DNA of 64,000 nt, from contig CP154954.1 in NCBI GenBank assembly GCA_039621445.1, positions 78,006,073 through 78,070,072 of the forward strand. Reading direction: 5' to 3'. Each line of letters starts with the position of its first letter. Position 1 is the stretch's first letter. Source of the DNA: Euglena gracilis. Taxonomy: Eukaryota > Euglenida > Euglenophyceae > Euglenales. The notes below the pieces were generated by a model. That model searched no databases, was not told the DNA's origin, and worked only from the letters and a program-made list of their open reading frames with translations. Below, piece by piece: positions 56,513 through 64,000 of this stretch. The position numbers and the translations under genes were made by a program.

Positions 56513-58070
56513 CTGGCTTGGCGGTTGGCCGGTGGGACAGGTGGGCCAAGGTGCTGCCTGGAGACCGCGACCCCTGGGGAGTTGGGATCGGGGGGGGGGG
56601 GTTCCGGCTGGCTGGCAGCTGGACCCGGCTGGTTGCCAAAAACATGCAAAAAAAAGACCAAATCCAGCAGGTTGGGATTTTTTTTGGCAAAAAATCCCAA
56701 CAAACAAACAAATGTGAAAACAAAAAAACCTCAATTTTTGGCCATTTGACCATCCTCTCGCAAAAATTTTAGCTTTGCGCTTTGTATTTTTTTTTTTCAT
56801 TTCAGCCCAGCGAGACTGCCCCCAACTTTGCATCAGCGGCCCTGGGAGCTGCTGCCTGGAAAACGTTGTCGACTGGCGACGCACCACCCACGCAACGCCC
56901 TGCAGCCAGCCCTGGCCCTCGCGGACCGTCTTGACGGCGCAGTCCAGGGCGGAGCTGTACCGCCGCTGGTCGGCCTCCGCCATCAGGCGGGTCCCGGCAG
57001 GGCCGGCCCCCTCGGGCTCGGGGACACACACCACGGGGGGACGGCTGCTGGCCAGCCCGGGGGAGAGGGGGAGAGAGCGGGATGCCCCGGGTTGGGGGGT
57101 GGAACTGGCAGTCCAGACAAAATGGACAGGGAGGAAAATGGACAAACAGGGTCATCCGGGGGCTTCCGCCGGGTGTTGTTGGCGGCTTCGCATCTCAAAA
57201 AGGACAAAAAAAACTCCTCCAAAAGGGCGATGGAAATGCAGGGGGGGGGTGACCATTCGGGCAAATGGCTGGTCCCCCATCGTTTTTGCTTCCTGTGTGT
57301 TTGCCTGACCACAAAAATTCCGCCAGCTGCGGCCAAGGCAGCCAAATGCACTCGTTCATCCCGCGCTTTTCTCAATTCCAGTGGAGCGCGGGCGTGGGTG
57401 CAGCAAGTCCAGGTTTGGCTACCAGAAGACTGGTTGGAATGTTTGTGTGGATTAAAAATGGGGTCGATCCACCGGACTGCAGCCAATCATTGCTCCTTGG
57501 CCGGGGGGGAAGGAGGGTTGCTTTCCGCTTTCCAAAAAAAAGACCAGTCAATAACTTTTCAAAAACCAGCCACCCACTCCCCCCCCCACCCGGGTGGTCG
57601 TCACTCGGGTCAAAAATGGCCTAAAATAAATGGGTTTTGGCCAAAAAGCCCCCATTTTTTTCCAGGTCCTTAAGCGTCGGGTAGCCACTTCGGATTTCTG
57701 GCCAACCCCACCCAATTGGGGGTCCGGGCCACCAGTCAGTCACAAAACAAAACCGGTCAGTCAGGTCGGACGCACCTTAAACAATGGCATGGTTCCGACA
57801 CTGATAACCCAGACCACAACACCACAGCCCCAACAAGAGATTTCTTAAAGACCAGAGGAGGGGCCCACCCACCAACCCAGGGGGCACCCTCACCCCCCTC
57901 TGGGGGGAAGCGGGGCCCGGATGCTCTCTTTTGGGGGGGGGGTCAATTTTGGGGTAAAAAAAAGAAGAAAAAAAGGCCAAAAAATGGCTGCAGGTCCAAA
58001 GTTGAAAAAAAAAAGCCCTGACCCCAACCTAGCCACGCTGTGCGTGATGTGTGATGTGTGTGATGTGTGT

Positions 58071-58120
<50 letters not shown>

Positions 58121-58867
58121 GCGCGCGTGTGTGTGTGGGGTGTTGTGTGTGTGTGTGTGTTGTGTGTGTGTGTGTGTGTGTTGTGTGTGTTGTGTGTGTT
58201 GTGTGTGTTGTGTGTGAAAGTGTGTTGTGGGGGCAAAAATGCCACGGAGGTGGGCCCTGGGCCGGATCACGTCCAGCGGGGTGGTCACGAGCGCCGCGGT
58301 CATCCCCGCCACGCCTCCGAACACAGCCGACTCCACCGGGGAGAGGGGCCCCCGCGGAACTGCCCTGTCACCCCAGGCGGGATCTGGGTTGAGTTTGTCC
58401 CACCGTCTTCCAACACACGGGCACAATTCTCTCCGCCCCAAACAAAGGCGGGTTCCACAATTTCCCGATGGAGAGTTGGATCGTTCCACCTGATTTAGGC
58501 GTTGCCCATGTGCGAAGCCATTCAAAGGGTGGGGTTCTGGCGGGCCGCGCACTGGGACCCACCAACCAACTTGCCAGAGGGGACCCAAAGGTCCCGTTCC
58601 GTATTCCGCATGCTTTCCGCCGAGAGCATGGGCCTCCAGCCCGAGCACCAGCAGACCTGCCCGGAGGGAGCAACCCCGTTTGTAAGATAAGATAACGATG
58701 TAAGATACTGCAAGATAATAATAAGACGGCAGCTTACCATAAAGTTGGGAGCTGCCATCTGCTGGGGGGGGGCATATAGTGGTCAGGGGGGCGGGGTCGT
58801 ATTGGGGGGGGGGTTTGGGCTGGGCCAAGTCCGAATTTTCGACTTGGTCCCGCGGCGTCGGGGAACC

Positions 58868-58915
<48 letters not shown>

Positions 58916-61900
58916 CTTTTTGGGGGGGGTTTTTTTTTTTTTTGTTTTTTTTTTTGTTGGTCGCGGCGTCGGGGAACCACGCGGTGCCGGATTCGGGGAG
59001 GGTGGGCATTCAATTTTAGGGATAGGGTTAGGGGGTAGGACCGTCGCGCCGAAAATTGGCAGGGTGGGGACCAAGTTAGGCCAGAAGTTAGGAGTTGCTT
59101 TGGGAAGAAGAAGATTTCGTTTTGGGAAGAAGATTTTTGAATCACCTGTTTGCCCCAGAAATGCCCGAAACCGACCTGAATTCCCCCAAAATCCGTCCGC
59201 AATGCGGCCTAACTTCTCCCCAACTTTCGAAAAAGGGGAGCCCAACGGGAAACCAGTCGTAACCCCCACCCTATCCCAATCCATAACCCCGACTTTCCCC
59301 GAAAGGTCGGACCTGGGTCCCACCATACGACCCCCCCCCTGATTCGACTATATGGTCCTCCCGGGGGGGGGGGGGCATGTAGCTGGGAGCAGCCAGTCAG
59401 ATAATGAGGTAATAAGAAACATAAAACACAGAAAAAACATGCAGATATTTAACAGAATATAAATATGTTTAAAAGAATAAATGTGACCAAAATAAGATAG
59501 AAATTGCCCAAAGACTAATGACGAAGAAGAGATTCCTCATGGATCAATGAACACTCCAACCGGATCTCCCTTCAGGCAACTTCCCCAGTTGTTGGGCTCT
59601 GTTTTGGATAAAATCTGATCCCCACCCAAAGTTTGAATTACCCGATTGCATAAAGCGACTTTGATCTTCACATTTTCTCCGTAAGTTTTGCTTCTGGATG
59701 TGTGTAATAATTGCCAAAAAAACCAGTTCCACCGCACCAACAGTTTCCTTACGCCCTCACACGCTGGGCGATCCTAAATTGCGAAAAGGATTGAAAACGA
59801 GGCAGCGCCGCGGTTGGATGCCAGGGTGCAGGGAAGCTTTGATGGTGTCGAGGGCAGGCGGGCTGCTTGTGACGGGGAGGGAGGACAGGCTGGGAAGCGG
59901 AGGACCCCGGCGGTGGGCCCCAAATGGTGCAACAGGCAATCCTTTGGGAATGTTTCTCCCGGCAAAAACAAGCACTGCCTTTAGCCTCAAATTTGCCTTC
60001 TTTAAGTTATTTACCTCCCAGCGTTGGCCTGGAAAGTGGACCCTCATTTTTCTCACTTCTGTTTTTTTTTGCCGGAATGGCCCTCAGGGGTTTTGAATCT
60101 GCTCCATGCAGCCTTCACATGACCGTGGTTGGAGGGGTTCCCACAGCAACGGGCCTGGCCATAGACCAGGAACTTGACGACGTCGGCGGGGAAGGCATAG
60201 AGGAGGTTCGCCCCGTACCCGACGTACAGCGCGCCGACGCCGCCCTCCCGGACCACACGGCCGATCTCCGCCACGGAGTCCTCCGCTGTGCCGGCCTGAG
60301 GGGAGGAGTGGGCCAGGCCCTGCCATTGCCATGTGGCCATGGGTGGGTGGGTGTGGGGGAGGGCGGGAGCAGGGTTTTTTTTAAGTCCGGGGGGGTCCCC
60401 CTACCCACCCACCCCCTGGGGCCCCTCAGGGGGGGGGACCCACTCAATTTCCCCCTAAGATGGCCAAAAATCGTGAAAATGCTAAAAATGGCACCTTTTT
60501 CAAAATTTTTGGCGCCTTCAGCGCCGAAAAATATATCCCCCCCTGGGGGGACCTGGGGGGCACGGCCGGCGGGAGAAATACAACTGCCCAGTAAGCCATG
60601 AAGACCTCCGCTCGAGATTGGAAAGCCATCAATATCCAAAAAAAAAAAGCTAATGTGGATCTGCTCGCGTCCTCACAGGGAATAAACCCCCCCCAAATTG
60701 TATTGCATCCGCAGCTCTATTGGACGGCAGCCTCCGGCGGGGGGGTGCAGCACCATTTGGACCCGCAGCACTATTGGACTGGGTGCCTCTTAGTCCCGGC
60801 CTGTCACCACAGGCACCCTTTTTGTCTGCTCAATGTCCTTCTCTGAGGGTAGTGAGGGTGTGTGGTTCAGGTTCGGACGACTTCTGTGAGTTGATCGGGT
60901 GGGAATTTGCCCCCTTTCCCCTCTCTGCGGATTAAAAAAGGTGCCTGCAGCAGGCTGCACCAGCTTCTACGCATTTCCTCACATTCCTGTGATTTGGGGG
61001 GGGTGCAGCACTATTGGACGCTCGCTTCATCCGGCAGGGGGTGCGGCACTATTTGGACCCGCAGCTCTATTGGCCCCGCAGCACCATTAGGGGAGGGGGG
61101 TTACTATGCTGCCCCCAATAGACGGCGGATCCTTTTCTCTGGGTTCCTGAAGATCCTAAAAGAGGATCTATTTTCTGGGGGGGTTCTGTGGAATTTTTTT
61201 TTGCTGAAAGTTTTGAGAAAGGTCTTCCCACAGGAAGATCCAAAAATAGGTACAAATACACAGAATTTTCACAATGAACAATAAGATCACAATGTCAAAA
61301 AAAATGTCAATTTCAACACAATTTCCACTTCAATTTTGTTTTAGAATTCAGTTTTTCTTTAAAAATACCCTCTTGGTTGGCGCATTTACTAAACCGCAAG
61401 GTGGATGAGGATTTTGCGATTTTTTTGGGGGGATTATAGGGCGGGTTCCTGTGCCGATTATTGGCAAAAATCCAAAAGAGGATCCTCAAAGTTACTGAAA
61501 AGTGACACCTCCCTCAGAATTTTCGGGAAAGAATCCAAAAAAAAGGGCCGCCGGTTCACTTCTTAAGCCCCCCACCCCAGCCAGAAGAGAGAAAGAGAGG
61601 GCAGACACCTGGCGGCGGGTCTTCAACACCTCCGACGGGGTTTTGACCAGCCACGTCGGGATGAGGGCGCCTCCCACCGCGAGGACCGTCACCAGCTGCT
61701 TGTTGTCCAGCCCGACGTCGGACCGCAACACGTCACTCACCAGGGTGCCCGCAGCAGCCTCGGGTATTCCCATTGCCGGCCGGGTTCGCATGCCTGCTCT
61801 GGCCTGCGATCGCACAAACATTTATGGAGAGACACTGAGGTAGGTAACTTTTTGGGACCGGAGTTCCACGGGAAGCTGCTGGCCCTTTGCGCCAAAGAAC

Positions 61901-63250
61901 ACTGACGACGCGGGGGTGCCAGCGAGGAGGTTGCGGTGGGGCCCGCTCAACTGGCTTGGGGGGGGGCGGGGGGGGAACAAAGTGCAACACGTATGTGACG
62001 AGTCGGCGCGGAACATTTGTCATTGGTCCCGCTCGTCTTCGCCGAATTGGCCCCAACGGTATTTGGACCCCCACCCCCAAGAAGGAGGGACCGTTTGGCT
62101 TCAGAAAACCCCTGAGTGGGGAAGTGGGCCTGAGTGTCAGCGCAGGCCCCAAACCGGCACGATGCCGGCATACAGGTCGCGGTAGAGCTCCGGGTCGGTC
62201 AGGACCATGCCACTGCTCACCGACCCCCCCTCCCCGCCACAGTGGGGGAGGGGTCACTCCCTGGCCACTTAGCCACTTGGGCCAAAATGGCTCAAATCGA
62301 AGCTGCCGAGAACTTTTGTGATTGACGGGTTTTGGAAGAATGTGAATGACCCAGGCCCTTGGGAACAATGGATTTTGGCCAAGGCCCCCCTCCAAAAATT
62401 TCCTGCGCCTTCGACGATGGGGGGGGGGGGCAGGGGTGGCTGGAGCCAAAATCAGTCAGTCACCTCCAGGGGGGGGGGGGTGGGTTGGACACACTGAAAG
62501 CAACGGTATGGTCAGGACGCGGGGGGTGCGGGCCACCTCCAGCCGGCAGCGGATCGTGTCCAGCGGGAAGAGGATGACCTTCTTCGCGATGGACACCGTG
62601 GCGCCGCCCGCCATGCCCAGGGCCGCATGGGAAGGCTGGGTGGGCTGGGGGTGGGTAGTCAACTACCCCCCCCCCTCGCCTGGGAGGGGGGGACCCCCAA
62701 GGAAAAATTTATTAGGGGCCTGAGGAATTTATTATATAAATTGGCACCCCAGAAATACGAGAAGACCTAATTGGGGGGGACCCCCTCCTTCCAGTCCAGC
62801 AGTGGGGGGGGGGGACCCTTCCCCACCAAAAACAGTGGCGCGGTCTGGGTGGCTGATTTCCGGCCCGTTGTGAAACACTGGACCAAATATTTTGCCCCCA
62901 AAATCGGCTGAAATGCCATTTTGAGCACTTTTTGGGCAGAATATCAAAGATGCAAAACAATTTTGGCGCAAAGCGCTAGGAAAATTCTGACTTTGGGGAA
63001 GGGTTGGGTCCCCCGGGGTCAGTCCGGACCCTCCTTGGCAGATGAGGGGGTGGTCTGGACCCCCCTCCCCCTGTGGTGCAGGAGGGGGAGGGGTGGGGGG
63101 ACACCCCCCCTTCTCGACCCCGCACACCCTCCTTATGTCAAGCCATGGGGTCCCCCACCCCCACCCCCCACCCCGTAGGGCTTCGGGCAGTCCCGCACAG
63201 CCCTGGCCATGCCCCTCGCCGCACTCTGCAGCTGGGCGTTGAGGCCCAGG
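56340..63250 (-). CDS. Mitochondrial carrier (SLC25) family protein, split gene
   Basis: Minus-strand gene reconstructed from eight exons (about 63172-63250, 62537-62635, 62155-62212, 61609-61803, 60151-60295, 58246-58359, 56927-57010, 56340-56512), together about 290-300 codons, the usual size of the family. Seen: three repeats, each with the carrier signature P-x-[DE]-x-x-[KR]-x-[RK]: PLDTIRCR, PSEVLKTR and PLDVIRPR. Hydrophobic helices and Gly-rich turns (GYGANLLYAFPAD, GVGPRL) lie where expected. Family knowledge: six-helix transporters, mostly in the mitochondrial inner membrane, exchanging metabolites, nucleotides or cofactors. The substrate is not assignable by eye. A likely start is the ATG at 63208-63210, placing the first signature near residue 37. 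Most joins keep frame with GT-AG signals; the exon 2/3 join does not as drawn, and the 3' end is unresolved. Confidence 0.85.
56927..57010 (-). CDS. Carrier exon 7, third loop
   Basis: Twenty-eight codons ending TRLMAEADQRRYSSALDC then AVKT, matching the carrier pattern TR-x(n)-Y-x-S-x2-DC-x2-KT before the last loop turn. The donor acg/gtccgc joins exon 8 in frame. The acceptor is one of two cccgag sites; the upstream one would add Pro-Glu. Confidence 0.75.
57835..58020 (+). mobile_element. Short family A MITE, decayed
   Basis: The left end aagagatttcttaaagacc is degenerate; the right end aaaaaaaaaagccctg is intact. Flanks gccccaac / accccaac (57827-57834 and 58021-58028) match in seven of eight bases. 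The hairpin core has been lost and the body is only about 186 bases. Confidence 0.65.
58040..58220. repeat. GT microsatellite with TGTTGTG variants
   Basis: GT dinucleotides interrupted by ggggcgcgc and ttgtgtgtg units, inside the carrier intron. Confidence 0.9.
58246..58359 (-). CDS. Carrier exon 6, third repeat signature
   Basis: Reads PRGPLSPVESAVFGGVAGM, then TAALVTTPLDVIRPR. The third signature is complete. The acceptor gggcag gives an in-frame join with exon 5. The donor is either cctcc/gtggca or the GT just after PLD; the choice decides whether the basic residues of the motif come from this exon or the next. Confidence 0.8.
58560..58685. other. Coding-like block inside a carrier intron, strand unresolved
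   Basis: The plus strand reads RMLSAESMGLQPEHQQTC then PEGATPF immediately before a strong donor (GTAAGA). The minus strand reads GQVCWCSGWRPMLSAESM in another frame. It sits between carrier exons 5 and 6 and contributes nothing to the carrier fold. Confidence 0.25.
58851..58978 (-). mobile_element. Poly(A) insertion flanked by 17-base direct repeats
   Basis: cgcggcgtcggggaacc occurs at 58851-58867 and exactly again at 58962-58978. Between them is about 94 bases of T with one G run; on the minus strand this is a poly(A) tail. Long direct repeats plus poly(A) are the mark of target-primed reverse transcription, here with essentially only the tail left. Confidence 0.75.
60151..60295 (-). CDS. 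Carrier exon 5, helices 3-4
   Basis: Reads AGTAEDSVAEIGRVVREGG, then VGALYVGYGANLLYAFPAD and VVKFLVYGQA. The R-E-G-G turn and GYGxxLL...P are typical of the second loop and helix 4. The acceptor is cctcag. The donor is taken as ccc/gttgct because it keeps frame with exon 6 through a split Leu codon; a GC donor four bases earlier would break the frame. Confidence 0.8.
60296..61608. other. Carrier intron between exons 4 and 5
   Basis: Holds the family A element at 60370-60567, two groups of gcagcactatttggacccgc units (60710-60780 and 60995-61095) and AT-rich unique sequence. Confidence 0.5.
60370..60567 (+). mobile_element. Family A MITE with exact target duplication but no right terminus
   Basis: Left end cagggttttttttaag. 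ggcgggag flanks both sides exactly (60362-60369 and 60568-60575). The interior includes gctaaaaatggcacct and a ggcgccttcagcgcc hairpin (60510-60524), but the right end stops at ggggggcacggcc without the inverted terminus. Confidence 0.8.
61609..61803 (-). CDS. Carrier exon 4, second repeat signature
   Basis: Sixty-five codons in phase 0, including GIPEAAAGTLVSDVL, a hydrophobic helix (VTVLAVGGALIPTWLV) and the second signature PSEVLKTRRQ. The donor (cag/gtgtct) and acceptor (gatcgcag) are canonical. The acidic residue of the second motif is Glu rather than Asp, which the family tolerates. A GTGAGT lies inside the exon but the protein reads through it normally. Confidence 0.8.
61804..62154. 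other. Carrier intron between exons 3 and 4
   Basis: GC-rich unique sequence with a short G run (61957-61978). No additional exon is supported. Confidence 0.4.
62155..62212 (-). CDS. Carrier exon 3, first matrix loop
   Basis: Reads GMVLTDPELYRDLYAGIVP, matching the family pattern of a tyrosine-containing short helix followed by G-[IL]-x-P before helix 2. The donor GT follows the Pro codon and the acceptor gcag precedes TGG. Phase at the 5' side is one base off exon 2 as drawn, so one boundary is misplaced or a tiny exon is missed. Confidence 0.7.
62213..62536. other. Carrier intron between exons 2 and 3
   Basis: Contains G/C runs and a cagtcagtcacctcc copy (62452-62467) of the GTGACTGACTGG repeat. 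Confidence 0.45.
62537..62635 (-). CDS. Carrier exon 2, first repeat signature
   Basis: Thirty-three codons in phase 0, from PSHAALGMAGG to the signature PLDTIRCRLE. The acceptor is AG before CCT and the donor GT follows the Glu codon. This is transmembrane helix 1 and the first conserved salt-bridge motif of the family. Third positions are almost all G or C. Confidence 0.8.
62636..63171. other. Carrier intron between exons 1 and 2, with a dispersed repeat
   Basis: 62735-63145 resembles 39812-40135: both have a G-run block, acagtggygyggtctggg, atgccattttg, a short hairpin (ggcgcaaagcgct here), tcccccgggg, ggtggtccggaccc and a terminal caccctcctyat. Length about 400 bases. Confidence 0.6.
63172..63250 (-). 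CDS. Carrier exon 1 (N-terminus)
   Basis: Reads LGLNAQLQSAARGMARAV then RDCPKPYG. It has a clean acceptor (ctctccgcag) and a GT donor after the Gly codon. Almost every third base is G or C. An internal ATG (63208-63210) is a plausible initiator; otherwise the exon continues an upstream one. A further coding-like stretch at about 63260-63310 (reads VRESFGVSRSIAG) could be a preceding exon. Confidence 0.6.
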
Positions 63251-64000
63251 CTGCGGAGAGGGGCCCGGTGGGGGGGGGGGGGGCGAGGCCCGGCGATGCT
63301 TCGCGACACGCCAAACGACTCCCGGACACTTGCACCGGCGTTGCTTGGCGTCCGGCCTGTCCCCGGGCCAAGACACGGATTCCATCACGAACCCCAACAC
63401 TCAAACCCCCCAAACTTTAGCAACCCGTTCCTTAAATCCAGGTTTCAGCCAATCCGCCCCAATGGGTTGCTTAAATTTTGGGGTTTGCTCTAATTTGGGG
63501 TTCAGTCTACGCGCCGAGGCGTGGCTTAAACTCAGACCAAAACTTGTTCGAATGAAGGGAGGAGGAGGTACTTTCTTCAGAGTACGCAAATTGTACACAA
63601 CAACATAACAGCGTCCCAAAAAAAAAACAGCTCAACAAGTTTGATTAATTTCCCAAAAATTCGGCTATTGTTGTGAGCTTGCGTCGCTTTCATATATTCC
63701 TTCATTTCCCCTTCTTTTTACCTCAAGCTTGCTTAAATTTGGAATTTTCACTGATCCCGGGGGGGTTGCTTAAATTCTGTTGCTAATTTGCTATTCTGTT
63801 GCTAATTTGGGGGGGGTTAAATGGACTGGGGGCGAGCTCCCACAGGCAAGCACAAAATGTGTGCGCATTGAAATGAAACTATGCAACACACATAATGGTG
63901 TGCTATTTCAGGCGTTCATGACACATAATAAAAGCGGCCAGAAGCTGTGCATCCTTGGGTTGCTGTGATATTTTCAACCAGGGGGGGGTTGAGCTCTTGT
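63251..64000. other. Upstream region of the carrier gene
   Basis: From about 63415 on, several ttgcttaaattt(g)ggg motifs occur on the plus strand (63467, 63490, 63730, 63768, 63800). A promoter would be expected here for the minus-strand carrier gene, but no clear element is visible. Confidence 0.4.

Larger units (their letters stand above)
57011..58245. other. Carrier intron between exons 6 and 7
   Basis: Holds G/C-run blocks (57560-57600, 57715-57770 with the cagtcagtcac repeat), the family A element at 57835-58020 and a GT microsatellite (58040-58220). Confidence 0.55.
58360..60150. other. Carrier intron between exons 5 and 6
   Basis: Contains the unresolved block at 58560-58685, a poly(T) insertion (58868-58961), a gggatagggttaggg stretch (59018-59032) and AT-richer unique DNA (59400-60060). 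No other exon is supported. Confidence 0.5.

Noticed and set aside
57890-59326. 478-residue minus frame with Lys runs, carrier signature and Thr-His repeats
   Set aside because: A chance fusion of the poly(A) insertion, carrier exon 6 and the GT microsatellite; only 58246-58359 is accepted as coding.

Overview
This is nuclear DNA of a eukaryote, probably a single-celled alga or other protist. Evidence: (i) coding sequence comes as short GC-rich blocks of 50-245 bases with very high G/C at third codon positions, bounded by GT and AG splice signals; (ii) these are separated by introns of hundreds to thousands of bases full of G/C runs, microsatellites and small transposons; (iii) there is no bacterial-type operon, ribosome-binding-site pattern or long clean ORF. 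The species cannot be named from sequence alone. The longest open frames are frames through simple repeats, not genes.

Layout. 1-21.9 kb: scattered plus-strand exon candidates (gene P) of an unrecognised Pro/Ser/Thr-rich protein with one four-cysteine zinc-finger-like exon. Its putative intron holds a 5.3-kb pentanucleotide satellite (12.2-17.5 kb). 22.5-31.5 kb: a complex tandem satellite with units of about 2 kb. 32.5-55.5 kb: minus-strand exon candidates of one or more unrecognised Pro/Gly-rich proteins (gene M), including a GKGEY-repeat exon and a Cys/His-rich exon; it is unproven that they form one gene. 56.3-63.3 kb: a minus-strand mitochondrial carrier (SLC25) gene in at least eight exons, with all three repeat signatures; this is the only confidently identified product.

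Mobile DNA. Several small non-autonomous elements start with CAGG, have inverted ends containing TTAAG, and are flanked by 8-base direct repeats. These are hAT-type features. At least three families occur (A, B, F), and most copies carry an internal CGGCGC/GCGCCG-like hairpin. Other dispersed families, a 300-base foldback element, a poly(T) insertion between 17-base direct repeats, and two microsatellites inside a shared repeat are also present.

Coding sequence is only about 5-7 percent of the window. Exon edges come from reading frame, third-position GC and splice signals by eye, and may shift by several bases or more. No RNA gene, CRISPR array, origin or clear promoter was seen.
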